A stretch of 64,000 nucleotides of DNA from a virus: positions 1-64,000 of IMG/VR virus record IMGVR_UViG_3300045412_000135; one strand, 5' to 3'. Position numbers and translations under genes: made by a program. How positions within the stretch are numbered: the stretch's first letter is position 1; every line of letters begins with the position of its first letter. Shown one piece after another: positions 15,095 to 23,887 of the stretch. Below the pieces are notes generated by a model, which saw only the letters and a list, made by a program, of their open reading frames with translations, made no database searches and was not told where the DNA came from.

Positions 15095-15742
15095 TTAAAG
15101 ACTTTTTAGGAATGCGGCAAAAGCTTTTACTTTACGCTCCTGAAGATTAATTTGAGTTGCTTCGTCAATGGTTTTCTTGATTTGATTAATGTCAACCTCT
15201 TTCAACATACCACCTTCCCAAACCCACTCTTTACCTTCCATGATTCCTTCAACAAAAGCATCTGGAGCAGAAGGATCTGCTACAATGTCTGCAGCAGTGG
15301 CAAGCATAAAATCCTCACCGACATAATTAACTCCATTTTTCTCAGTCATAGAACCGAGACCTCTGGAGGAAACACCAAGTTTAACTCCATCATCTAGAAG
15401 ACTCTTAGTAATTTTACCCATTGGGGTTTCTAAAAGTTTTGCTTTACCGATGAAGTTATTTCCTTCTCTTTTTAGAGAAATAATTCTATGAGAAACACGA
15501 TCAAGGTTGATGGTAGGACCATCTGGATGACCGAGTTCCCCAAGAGCTCTGCATGTTTCAACAAAGTTCTTATTATATTTAGTAACTTCGCGCTCAAGGA
15601 TATTTATTGGATAGTTTCTTCCATTACGATTAGTTAAGTCTCCCTGAAGGAAAATACCTTCAATATAGTAAATTTTCTTGCCTTCGTTTTCTTCCATAAG
15701 AACCTGAATATTTTCAATGCTCTCTCTAATTAGTTTCATCAT
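15095..15742 (-). CDS. 21: Prohead core protease (gp21)
   Basis: 215 residues, against 212 in T4. It cleaves gp23, gp22 and other prohead proteins. The fold is the phage prohead serine protease: a first strand with EGIFLQGDLTNRNGRNYP, GHPDG with candidate histidine 72, RVSHRI at 82-87, and GVSSRG with the candidate catalytic serine at 125-126. The start is two ATG codons in a row, overlapping the upstream 54-residue gene. Confidence 0.95.
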   Translation of the reverse strand: MMKLIRESIENIQVLMEENEGKKIYYIEGIFLQGDLTNRNGRNYPINILEREVTKYNKNFVETCRALGELGHPDGPTINLDRVSHRIISLKREGNNFIGKAKLLETPMGKITKSLLDDGVKLGVSSRGLGSMTEKNGVNYVGEDFMLATAADIVADPSAPDAFVEGIMEGKEWVWEGGMLKEVDINQIKKTIDEATQINLQERKVKAFAAFLKSL

Positions 15743-15903
15743 TCGTTTCCCCCTGTTACTTCTTGGTCAAACATGTTTTGTGCAACTTCAACTTTTTTTT
15801 GTTGAATCAAGTCAAATGCTTTGGACTGCAATGCATCACCAACAAGTTCAATTGTATGTGCATTATTTTTCGCAAAAATGCTATCGAAAATTTCTGTAGA
15901 CAT
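15739..15903 (-). CDS. 54-residue prohead-core-position peptide (gp67-like by position)
   Basis: A short frame from the ATG at 15903 to the TGA at 15739-15741, ending VTGGNE. It has AAGGAG about 13 bases upstream, a late motif before it, and an ATGA overlap with gp21, so I take it as real. The peptide is mostly helical (ELVGDALQSKAFDLIQQKK) with a charged tail. In T4 the place between gp20 and gp21 holds the small core proteins gp67 and gp68; I assign it by position only, as sequence similarity cannot be judged at this length. Confidence 0.75.
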   Translation of the reverse strand: MSTEIFDSIFAKNNAHTIELVGDALQSKAFDLIQQKKVEVAQNMFDQEVTGGNE

Positions 15904-15929
15904 AATAATTAATAAACTCCTTATCTAAT

Positions 15930-15936
15930 TATTTAG
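15930..15936 (-). promoter_or_regulatory. Late promoter motif CTAAATA before the core peptide and gp21
   Basis: The minus-strand motif includes the TAA stop of gp20 (GAA-TTC-TAA), 27 bases upstream of the 54-residue gene. Confidence 0.6.
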
Positions 15937-17546
15937 AATTCTGCTTTTTTTAAGTCTGCGGGATCTGGTTCTGTACCTTGATCTCCCATTTGTGTAGAAC
16001 CAGTTTCTTCTGGTGGTAATGCATTAGGATCACCTTCCATCGCAGGGTCTATCATTGCATTTGGATCGGCAATTTTTCCGTTTTCTATTTCTTCTTTGAT
16101 TTGATTATCAATTTCTTTTAACTCTTCATCTGTTTGCTTAAGAACATTACGACGAATTTGCTCAATAGAGAAATATTTACCAACAAAAGGATCCATGGTT
16201 GCAACGAGATTCATTCTCTCGTTCATCATCTCCATGTTCTTGACTTCATTGAAATAGTTGTCTGCAATGAAGTCATATTGAATATGATTCTTAATCTTAT
16301 CCCAATCCTCAAGAGTAATTACTCCTTTAAGTAAAAGTTGAGTCTTAAGAATATCTTGGAAAAGATCCGAGAAACGTTTGCGGAGACGATTGACAAATTT
16401 CTGAAACTTGAGTTCGTCTCTTGTAATTTCAGTTGAACGACCGATATTAAATGTAGTTTCTGTTTCTAATCTCGAAGAAGGAACATTAAGTGCTTTGTAT
16501 AATTTCTTTTGAAAGTACTTAACATCTTCAAGTTCTCCAAGATTCTGACCACCAGGAAGAGTAGTGATTTCTGTTCCTCTACCACCTTCACGACGAGGAA
16601 GCCAGAAATCTTCAAGCATACTCATGAACTTACGATCATCTTTAATCTCACCAGTATTGGCGTCATATACTAACTTGTTTCTATAGCGAGCCATTACTTC
16701 ACGAAGATATTGCTCTGCCTTGATCTTAGGTAGATTACCAACATCAATGTAGAAAATTCTACGTTCTGGTGCGCGAGATAAACGATAGATAACCAGCGAG
16801 TCTTCAATCATTCTCAACTGATTAACTGCTTTAATTGCTTTGTGTAGATGCGAAAGCACCATATTTTTATTCATATCAAAAATTCCAGAATGCACATAGG
16901 TGATTGAATCTGGAGCAATTTTGATGCCTTGAACATCTCCGGTTTTTAATCCTTTTCCGTTATAGATAAAGTATTCAGCAGTTCTTTGCATGAATGCTTC
17001 TTGTGGATCATTAGGATTTATTCTTATTGGTCTGTTTTCTACTTCGATAATTTTGCGAATTTTTCTCGGATCAATATAACGCAATTCGAGTATTCCGTTG
17101 CTTGGATCTTTCGTATCAATTACTTTATGATAAAATACTCTTCCATCTACATACCAACGACGAAAGATCTCATATGATTTATTTTCAAAATCTAAAAGTT
17201 CTAATACATAATCAAACTCTTCACGAATTAGTTTTTTAACTTTTTCACTAACATTTTTAATATTTTCTAAATTAATTACAATAGGAACATCATTATAATT
17301 TCCACAAATAGTTTCATTCACAATATCATCTACAGCAGAATCGCACTCTGGTTGTAGAATCATATCCCTATAGCGTTGAATTAACTCCCATTCATTTTTG
17401 ACAGTTCCATCAATATCAACATAATAACCATAATGCCCGCCAGCAGAAATGGGAGTTGCCCCATCTTGATTATCTTTTTGAACAAAAGAAGGCCCTTTCG
17501 GAACCTTCTTTGCTCTTTCTATAGAGTATCCAAATAATTGTGACAT
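15933..17546 (-). CDS. 20: Portal vertex protein (gp20)
   Basis: 537 residues, against 524 in T4. Forms the dodecameric portal for DNA entry and tail attachment and nucleates prohead assembly. The segments EWELIQRYRDMILQPECDSAVDDIVNE, RYIDPRKIRKI and TTLPGGQNLGELEDVKYF are the recognisable gp20 core, and the C-terminal 50 residues are acidic and disordered (PNALPPEETGS). The gene sits between gp19 and gp21 as in T4 and has its own late motif. Confidence 0.96.
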   Translation of the reverse strand: MSQLFGYSIERAKKVPKGPSFVQKDNQDGATPISAGGHYGYYVDIDGTVKNEWELIQRYRDMILQPECDSAVDDIVNETICGNYNDVPIVINLENIKNVSEKVKKLIREEFDYVLELLDFENKSYEIFRRWYVDGRVFYHKVIDTKDPSNGILELRYIDPRKIRKIIEVENRPIRINPNDPQEAFMQRTAEYFIYNGKGLKTGDVQGIKIAPDSITYVHSGIFDMNKNMVLSHLHKAIKAVNQLRMIEDSLVIYRLSRAPERRIFYIDVGNLPKIKAEQYLREVMARYRNKLVYDANTGEIKDDRKFMSMLEDFWLPRREGGRGTEITTLPGGQNLGELEDVKYFQKKLYKALNVPSSRLETETTFNIGRSTEITRDELKFQKFVNRLRKRFSDLFQDILKTQLLLKGVITLEDWDKIKNHIQYDFIADNYFNEVKNMEMMNERMNLVATMDPFVGKYFSIEQIRRNVLKQTDEELKEIDNQIKEEIENGKIADPNAMIDPAMEGDPNALPPEETGSTQMGDQGTEPDPADLKKAEF

Positions 17547-17574
17547 TGTATAGTAACGAAGATTAGTTCAATAC

Positions 17575-17582
17575 TATTTATG
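17575..17582 (-). promoter_or_regulatory. Late promoter CATAAATA for gp20
   Basis: The motif overlaps the gp19 stop (ACC-CCA-TAA), 29 bases before the gp20 ATG. Confidence 0.7.
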
Positions 17583-18330
17583 GGGTTGCTTTGGTGCCAG
17601 AAGCAGTAGTATCTGAACTAACTGTTTCAGATAATGCAGTGATCGATGTAACCTCATTTTTAATGTCACCTGCAATTGGTTTCCAGTATTGAACTTGAAA
17701 TTCCACAGTAAATTCTTCAATAGCATCATTTGATCCAAAGTCAAGATCAATTGATGATACGTTAGATGGCCAACAATCATAAAATTCATACGATCTTACA
17801 GCATTACCCCTTCTGTCCAATTGTGTAACTCTCATATTCTTCATATAATTTAAATATGAAGGTGTTCCGGTTACTCCTGTTCCGTGATCAATCATGGTTG
17901 CATTTTCATCATAAAGTTGGATGCATTCCATCCATTTTTCGAACCAGGATCTTAGTCTGAAAGCAGTATCATTATGAATTGTAATTGTCCAAGGTTCAAA
18001 TGTTCTATCGCCAGCAATTTTTAACATTCTTCCACGGAAAGGAACTTCAATAACTCCAACAGTTGATGCTGGAATTTGTGCTGCTTTAATTAAATATGAT
18101 CCTAAAATATTAATTGCATCAGATCCTACAGGTGCCGCTGCAGCAGGTTGTGATCCCCCCTTGGGTGGCGGTGGTGATCCTGCTGCAGGCGGCTTATTAG
18201 TTCCATTAGCAGCTAGTGCTACTGCTTGTGGAAAATCAATATCTACTTGGAATAGATTGGGTCTTGCATAATCAAAATTTGAATTCGCTTTAAATGCAGC
18301 TATGCTACTTCTGATATTCTGTGATGCCAT
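17578..18330 (-). CDS. 19: Tail tube protein (gp19)
   Basis: 250 residues, well above T4 gp19 (163). The conserved part is MASQNIRSSIAAF...DYARPNLFQVDI, then GVIEVPFRGRMLKIAGDRTF, and the C-terminal tube strands ending VEFQVQYWKP. Two additions explain the length: a Pro/Ala/Gly-rich insert at about 42-69 (NKPPAAGSPPPPKGG) near the N-terminus and a Thr/Ser-rich tail of about 30 residues after the last tube strand. It forms the inner tube through which DNA passes; the insert would have to face the sheath or the lumen. AAGGAG precedes the ATG. Confidence 0.95.
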   Translation of the reverse strand: MASQNIRSSIAAFKANSNFDYARPNLFQVDIDFPQAVALAANGTNKPPAAGSPPPPKGGSQPAAAAPVGSDAINILGSYLIKAAQIPASTVGVIEVPFRGRMLKIAGDRTFEPWTITIHNDTAFRLRSWFEKWMECIQLYDENATMIDHGTGVTGTPSYLNYMKNMRVTQLDRRGNAVRSYEFYDCWPSNVSSIDLDFGSNDAIEEFTVEFQVQYWKPIAGDIKNEVTSITALSETVSSDTTASGTKATP

Positions 18331-18367
18331 TTTGAGGTTCTCCTTATGTGTTTATTGAAAAATTAAA

Positions 18368-20575
18368 TTACGATGCAATTTCTTCGAATGCAACGCCAGT
18401 TCTGGTTGCAATGAAGGAAATAGTAATATAATTAATTGTTCTTGTTGGTTTCAGATAAATCTCAGCATAGAACTCTCCTCTATCGACCGAATCTGGAGGA
18501 TTATTATCATCATCACACTTAACTAAGAAATCAGTTAAACCCCTTCTACCTTGAATACCTCTTAGGTAAGGTTCAGCAAAATTTCTAAATTGTGATCTGC
18601 TAGTCTCATCGTTTTGTGCAAAGAGTAGTGTCTTAGCAACGGAACCAATTACTTTTTCGATTGTTAGGAACAAACGACGAACATTAATTCTATCAAAAGC
18701 AGATGCATGACCGAGAGCAGTTTTATCACCAAATAATACAATACCTTGACCAGGGAAAGAAACAATTGGATTAACTCTTTCTGAGTATAAAGTATCTCTT
18801 TGTGGTTTTGTTGGTGAGTATGCGAGTTTGATCGCATTTCTCAAAACCCCTCTAGTAAATCCAGCAGGAGAATACCAAGGATCTTGATTTCTTGTTGTTG
18901 CCAAGCAAAGGCCAGCTATATCAGCACTACATGGAATATAACGATATGTATCATTATACACATCATAGATGTACTTATATCCAGAATCAAATGCCGCATA
19001 CGAAGTGCTAGGCATTCTACTAAAGAATGTTGATATGTTTCTAGTAATTTCTTCAGAGTCAGTTATTCCAATAACATTAGATCTTAATGGTGAGAAGAAT
19101 GCCATGCAATCTGCTCTGTTTTCAACTACAGTAAGAATTTCTGCTGCTTTAGCTAGTGCCTCAGTATCATCTGCTCCCATAGATCCAGGAATTATAAAGT
19201 CAATTTGTTCAGATTCAGAATCTGCAAATAATGCCAAAGAAGTTGAATATGCCTCTAAATTAAAGGCATATGAATCAACACCACCATTAAAAACATATTG
19301 TACTGTTGCACCTAGTTGTCCACCAACAAGAACATCTCCGCCAATTGGATTTGTTGTACCTGATTTTTCTTGGAGAAGATTGTATGAGGAATTAGCAGCT
19401 GCAGTTCCAATTGCAACTCCGCTAGGAACAGAAAAAATATCAGTGGTATTTACACTACCAGCATAAACATAGTTTGATCTATTCTTAAGTGCAGTTGCAT
19501 AATAATTGTTTTCTCCATTTGTCGTCCTAGCATCAGATGCTTTTGATAGACCCGCAAATTTTTCCAAAATTGTATTTGGAGTACCAGTTACTTTACCCTC
19601 AGTATCTACAATAATAACATGAATTTCATCTCTAAATCCATTTTTATTTGCAACAAATGGAGAAGTTCCTGGACGTTGTGCAATATTAGCCCATCTTAAT
19701 CCTTTAATTACTTCTCTAGTTAGATATTCTTTTGCAACAGAACCAATATTTACACTGTTGGAATTTGCATCAGTAATATCATTACCAACTTGAAAATTAA
19801 TCGAACCTCTATTGGTTACACTTAAAAGTTTTCTGGTTACTGAAGTAATACTTGCAGATGCTCCAGATGAAGATTGATTTAGTGTATCTGAAGTAGATAC
19901 GATACCAGCATAATCGCTTGCAAGAGTAATTTCGACGATTTTCTCTGTAGAATCATATGCAACTACTGTGCAATTATCTCCCCCAACTAATGCATCGTCT
20001 TCTGCAAAACTACCAACAATATTAGATAGTTTTAGGATTAAAGAATACTTATATACTTTGGCAGCAGCTCCCGAAGATGCTGAAATATCTGCACCTTCAA
20101 CAAATTTCCATTCGTCACCTGATAATGGGGCATCAAGTGTTAAAATTTGATCAGGACCAGCATCAGTCATGAATAGTCTTACGCCATTTCCGTAAGTACC
20201 TGCAGTTTTTGCTGCAAAAAACCAATCTTGACCTGTTTCAAAATTTGCTTCGAAGTCATCAATATTTTGAATTTTTGTTGCAGTTCCGTTAGTAACAGCG
20301 TTTTTTAATGCTGTAGCATCTGATCTAACAACTTTAACTGTACCACCATATAACATATATTGAGAAACAGCAAACCATGATTCAAAGTTACTGTCATTTG
20401 GTTTTCCAAAAATTGATTTTAGTTGCTCTTCTGTTGAAATTGTTCTAATTTCATTAATTGGTCCGCGAGCAAATTGACCAACAACTGCTGCAAAGGCAGG
20501 ACTGCTTGAAGTAGTTACGGTAGAGTTGTCAATTTCTCTAAGAACTACACCTGGCGATAGTTGACTTAATGCCAT
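18368..20575 (-). CDS. 18: Contractile tail sheath protein (gp18)
   Basis: 735 residues, against 659 in T4. The N-terminus (LSPGVVLREIDNST, then FARGPINEIRTISTEEQL) and the C-terminal sheath core (PFRN-type FRNFAEPYLRGIQGRRGL, then YLKPTRTINYITISFIATRTG) are typical. It is the contractile sheath that drives the tube through the cyanobacterial envelope. An inserted Ser/Ala-rich beta region (about 150-245, with SSSGASASI) probably forms an outer protrusion. CAGGAG lies before the ATG and a late motif 40 bases upstream. Confidence 0.96.
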   Translation of the reverse strand: MALSQLSPGVVLREIDNSTVTTSSSPAFAAVVGQFARGPINEIRTISTEEQLKSIFGKPNDSNFESWFAVSQYMLYGGTVKVVRSDATALKNAVTNGTATKIQNIDDFEANFETGQDWFFAAKTAGTYGNGVRLFMTDAGPDQILTLDAPLSGDEWKFVEGADISASSGAAAKVYKYSLILKLSNIVGSFAEDDALVGGDNCTVVAYDSTEKIVEITLASDYAGIVSTSDTLNQSSSGASASITSVTRKLLSVTNRGSINFQVGNDITDANSNSVNIGSVAKEYLTREVIKGLRWANIAQRPGTSPFVANKNGFRDEIHVIIVDTEGKVTGTPNTILEKFAGLSKASDARTTNGENNYYATALKNRSNYVYAGSVNTTDIFSVPSGVAIGTAAANSSYNLLQEKSGTTNPIGGDVLVGGQLGATVQYVFNGGVDSYAFNLEAYSTSLALFADSESEQIDFIIPGSMGADDTEALAKAAEILTVVENRADCMAFFSPLRSNVIGITDSEEITRNISTFFSRMPSTSYAAFDSGYKYIYDVYNDTYRYIPCSADIAGLCLATTRNQDPWYSPAGFTRGVLRNAIKLAYSPTKPQRDTLYSERVNPIVSFPGQGIVLFGDKTALGHASAFDRINVRRLFLTIEKVIGSVAKTLLFAQNDETSRSQFRNFAEPYLRGIQGRRGLTDFLVKCDDDNNPPDSVDRGEFYAEIYLKPTRTINYITISFIATRTGVAFEEIAS

Positions 20576-20614
20576 GTTTATTCTCCTGGAAGATTTTCTA
20601 GGTTAATCTGAAAT

Positions 20615-20622
20615 TATTTATG
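20615..20622 (-). promoter_or_regulatory. Late promoter CATAAATA for gp18
   Basis: Minus-strand motif in the 88-base gap between the zinc-ribbon gene and gp18, 40 bases before the start codon. Confidence 0.72.
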
Positions 20623-20663
20623 AAAACCCATTTTTCTATTGGGGAAACAATACATGAACATAG

Positions 20664-20906
20664 TCACCAATTAGGATATTCTGTATCAATATCTATTTTT
20701 TTTCTTCTGCTATTTTTAATTCTTTGTATAGTGCATTTTTTACACTCATATGAATATGCTGATGGCCAAGCCCCTCGATCTTTTCTAGTCAAATAAAAAT
20801 CTGTTAATAAACTACCAACTTCACCACAAACTCTACATTTTCGATCAACGAATAATAAATGTTCTAAATTTATTTGACTATTTAAATCCACTATCGATAT
20901 TCCCAC
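20664..20906 (-). CDS. Small zinc-ribbon protein next to terminase
   Basis: 80 residues from a GTG at 20906, or 75 from a GTG at 20891 that overlaps the gp17 stop as TAGTG. The second is the more natural coupled start. The protein has CRVC and CKKC spaced 32 residues apart, with YLTRKDRG and a basic C-terminal helix (QRIKNSRRKK), a compact zinc ribbon of the kind found beside phage terminases and at the front of HNH proteins. No HNH residues are present. A role in packaging or DNA binding is possible, but I cannot assign one. Confidence 0.75.
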   Translation of the reverse strand: MGISIVDLNSQINLEHLLFVDRKCRVCGEVGSLLTDFYLTRKDRGAWPSAYSYECKKCTIQRIKNSRRKKIDIDTEYPNW

Positions 20907-22540
20907 AGATATGCCGTATCCCCATATTCATCTAGATGCCAACGATCGCCATCAACATCCACAAAACTTTGATCTTCAGTTCCATCTAAAATAAATCCGA
21001 ATGGAGCCATATCTGCTTCAATTGCTTCTCTTTGATCATCATAGATTCTTTGACGAACATCGTTATTTGTCATTTCCCTAAAGTAGGGTTGCATTGCCAA
21101 CCAAGAGAAGATAACTAATGACATTGCTAAATCATCATTACATCCTTCTTCTGCCTCAAAGGAATTACCCTTCTGAATAAATGTTGTCAGTTCGCTAATG
21201 ATATCGTAATCTTTTACAATAAGTTTATCTTCCTCGATCAGTGCTTTAAGATTCGAGCAACCAACTTTCTTTACAGCAGAAGTCATGCGAACCCCAAGAG
21301 AAGCTCTTTTGCCGCTAAATCCTGATCCTACAATCTGACCTGCACGACCTCGCATTGAACACATTAACAGGTTGTCATATTCTAGATCGTATTGTAGAAT
21401 ATCAGCAACTTGAGCGCCGATATCATTGACTTCTATGAGAATGTATGCTTTATTATAATTCTTAGCAACGTCGTGAATAATATTCGGTAATAGAATTGGT
21501 TTGATATCGTTGTTCTTATACTTACCAACAATATTATATGGAATGGTTGTAATATCAACAATAATAAATGCCGAGTAATCTTGACTGGTTCCTCGTGAAG
21601 TATCTACAGTAAGAATATATTGATGATCTGGTTTTACTTCTTCATAAATATCCAATCCTTTATTTGAAGTAATCGGATCTTCATAAACCATATTTCTAAG
21701 TTTAGAAGGATTGATTAGAGTATCAACCGATCCTAAAAATTCGCATTCAAATTCTTGAGTGAATTGTCTTTGCGAGGTGTTGGCAATAGTCTCTTCTTTC
21801 CACTTAGCATCACGGCCAGGAACTTGAGACCAATGAACTTCCAAAGGAATATAACTGTTTTTCTGTCTCTCAGCATCATGCCAAAGTTTATAGAACATAT
21901 TCATTCCGTTTGGTGTCGAAATAATAATAACTTTGGTTGTCTTACCAGATGAAATGGTAGGATATACTGAACTAAAGAACTGCTCAGCAATATTATTTGG
22001 AATGAACGCAAATTCGTCTAGGAAGATAATATTGAAAGAGTTTCCTCGGACTGCACTAGAAGATGTAGATGCTGCAATGATCTTAGAACCATTCTCTAAT
22101 TCTAGAGATCCTTTGTTCCATGACAAGATACCATGTTGCATCCACTTAGGAAGATTTTCATATGATAACTGTAAACGAGACAGAAGTTCTCTTGACGTTT
22201 CTGCTTTGTTTGCAAGGATAGCAATCTTTACATTATCATTAAACAAAGCATAATGCATCAGATAGGAAACACACGTCGTTGATTTTCCTGTCTGTCTTGG
22301 TAGCTTTGCAATGTTGAATCTATTATTATGAAAATTGTTGATGAGTTGTTCCTGAAAATTCCACATCTTAAATGGAATAAGACCCTCATCCAAAGAAACA
22401 ATCTTTATATAGTTTCTTGCAAAATAAATGGGATCTTCTCGGCACTTGATAAATTCCTTAATCTGCTTAGGAGTAAATTCAAGTGCTACGTTTGCTTTTT
22501 TTAGATTTGGATTACCAAGATAGACCTCTTCAGGTTTCAT
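20891..22540 (-). CDS. 17: Terminase large subunit (gp17)
   Basis: 549 residues, against 610 in T4. DNA-packaging motor and headful nuclease. ATPase: Walker A PRQTGKS at 81-87, Walker B IIFLDEFAF at 171-179, coupling motif STP at 208-210. Nuclease: first metal aspartate in TVDTSRG (about 311-317), a middle EVNDIG and a late NDDLAMSLV. It works on the portal gp20 with gp16. A perfect late motif lies 32 bases upstream, inside the end of the preceding gene. Confidence 0.97.
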   Translation of the reverse strand: MKPEEVYLGNPNLKKANVALEFTPKQIKEFIKCREDPIYFARNYIKIVSLDEGLIPFKMWNFQEQLINNFHNNRFNIAKLPRQTGKSTTCVSYLMHYALFNDNVKIAILANKAETSRELLSRLQLSYENLPKWMQHGILSWNKGSLELENGSKIIAASTSSSAVRGNSFNIIFLDEFAFIPNNIAEQFFSSVYPTISSGKTTKVIIISTPNGMNMFYKLWHDAERQKNSYIPLEVHWSQVPGRDAKWKEETIANTSQRQFTQEFECEFLGSVDTLINPSKLRNMVYEDPITSNKGLDIYEEVKPDHQYILTVDTSRGTSQDYSAFIIVDITTIPYNIVGKYKNNDIKPILLPNIIHDVAKNYNKAYILIEVNDIGAQVADILQYDLEYDNLLMCSMRGRAGQIVGSGFSGKRASLGVRMTSAVKKVGCSNLKALIEEDKLIVKDYDIISELTTFIQKGNSFEAEEGCNDDLAMSLVIFSWLAMQPYFREMTNNDVRQRIYDDQREAIEADMAPFGFILDGTEDQSFVDVDGDRWHLDEYGDTAYLWEYR

Positions 22541-22546
22541 ACAATA

Positions 22547-23305
22547 TCAACAATTCCAGGCACGTAACGACTTATTTATACGGGAGTTTGGATCCCTTGC
22601 AGTTTTCTTAGAAGTTAGTTTAGATTTCATTCCTTTCATTCTGGCACAGAATGATGTCCTACGGGGATTACCAACAACCTTTGAAGGTGCCTTAAGGTCA
22701 GATCCAGGATTTTCTTCTTCGTAAGATTGACGTCCTTTTTCATTTAGACCACCATTTTTATTCTTACCTTCTTTTCTTTGCCAAGCAGCACCTTCTTTAA
22801 TAAAGTCTGCAAATGATTTTACTTCTTCTTTTACATTTTCATCTTTACCTGCCATGTAATTTGCACAGGTAAGAATGTTCTCTGTTGCAAGAGTTACTTT
22901 TGCCTGAACCCAAGCAGGAACTTGCATATCATCGGACTTGATTTGTGCCCTAAGGAGTGCAACTGATCTTTCAATGGTTTCAAGTTGATTGTTGATCATT
23001 GCACCTTCACTATCAAGCATCTTGCCCATAGCAATTGCGGTGTGATCTTCCCTTAGTTTCTTCTGTGCTTTTTCGTATTGTCTGTGTGCTCTGTTTCTTG
23101 CTGTTTCTGCTTCCATAGGACTCTTGCCTGCTTCAGTTGCAGCTGCATGTGCCGCATCTCCAGCAGCTTTCTTTCTAGCAGCGTGGTCGGCAATTTGATT
23201 TTGTCTTTGAGTATTTGAGACAACTTCAGACGAACTTACTCTTTGTTTGATGCCACCGAACTTTGCTCTGCGAGCAGCACCCGTCCCTGTGTTTTCGTTT
23301 AACAT
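22547..23305 (-). CDS. DUF6321-type protein between gp16 and gp17
   Basis: 252 residues from the ATG at 23305. The frame is open further upstream, but GGAGG lies 6 bases before this ATG and the upstream gene ends right there, so I take it. The C-terminal 80 residues (NKNGGLNEKGRQSYEEENPG, a basic SFCARMKGMKSKL segment, final RAWNC) match a small domain, DUF6321, that recurs in many phage proteins. The middle (60-110) is Ala/Lys-rich and helical. Its function is unknown; its place in the packaging cluster suggests a head or packaging role. Confidence 0.8.
   Translation of the reverse strand: MLNENTGTGAARRAKFGGIKQRVSSSEVVSNTQRQNQIADHAARKKAAGDAAHAAATEAGKSPMEAETARNRAHRQYEKAQKKLREDHTAIAMGKMLDSEGAMINNQLETIERSVALLRAQIKSDDMQVPAWVQAKVTLATENILTCANYMAGKDENVKEEVKSFADFIKEGAAWQRKEGKNKNGGLNEKGRQSYEEENPGSDLKAPSKVVGNPRRTSFCARMKGMKSKLTSKKTARDPNSRINKSLRAWNC
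22573..22580 (-). promoter_or_regulatory. Late promoter TATAAATA for gp17
   Basis: Perfect octamer inside the last codons of the DUF6321 gene, 33 bases before the gp17 ATG. It encodes part of the conserved C-terminal domain at the same time. Confidence 0.75.
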
Positions 23306-23306
23306 A

Positions 23307-23855
23307 TCAACCTCCAACAATTTGAACTTCTGTGATGTGACCCGTTGCAGCACCATTATCATCAGGTTTTACAGAAAACTTGATAGAGTTTGATAAAGTT
23401 GCAGTTCCAGTAAAAGCAGAATATCCAGATGAGTTTAGTGATACAGTTACAGTAGTGTCAGTGACAGCAGTGACAGCAAGGTGAGTAATACCACTATTGT
23501 ATGCGGCAACGGAAGAACCTGTGCAAGTTACATAATCACCAACTCTAAATGGGTGTGATGGAGTTCTTCCATCTTGTGCCATGGTAATCACTGTATTAGA
23601 AGCACCAGTGGTCACTGAAGTAATTACACCTCTTTTTGGTGATGCTGCTTTTACTAATTCTACAGATTCTTTTGGAATATGTAAATCGTTGCTTTCTGCG
23701 GTTGGATTTCCTCCCCAAGCAACGTGAATAGCATCATTAGAATCAGCAACAAAACGATAAATTCCACTCATCACAATAACCGCAGATGACTGTGCAGCAG
23801 CACCGCCAGAGCAACTTACTGCAGCAATATTTTGTATAACTTTTAAAACCGACAT
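23307..23855 (-). CDS. Hypothetical virion protein of the packaging cluster
   Basis: 182 residues, Ser/Thr/Val/Gly-rich and predicted all-beta. After an N-terminal segment (VIQNIAAVSCSGGAAAQSSAV) comes a run of strands (RGVITSVTTGASNTVITM, then VTCTGSSV, VTAVTDTTVTVSL) typical of small decoration or fibre proteins. No signal peptide or membrane segment is evident. It lies between gp16 and the DUF6321 gene, with GGAG before the ATG. The composition argues for a virion component; I recognise no named family. Confidence 0.72.
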   Translation of the reverse strand: MSVLKVIQNIAAVSCSGGAAAQSSAVIVMSGIYRFVADSNDAIHVAWGGNPTAESNDLHIPKESVELVKAASPKRGVITSVTTGASNTVITMAQDGRTPSHPFRVGDYVTCTGSSVAAYNSGITHLAVTAVTDTTVTVSLNSSGYSAFTGTATLSNSIKFSVKPDDNGAATGHITEVQIVGG

Positions 23856-23887
23856 ATTAAACTCCGAGATTAATTCTTTCCTATGTT

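Noticed and set aside
20624-20650. Possible terminator after the zinc-ribbon gene (CCCA...TGGG then TTTT)
   Set aside because: Only a 4-bp stem with a loop of about 9 bases; too weak to support.
23306-23362. Start of the DUF6321 gene 19 codons upstream
   Set aside because: The upstream residues overlap the previous gene and GGAGG fits the ATG at 23305.
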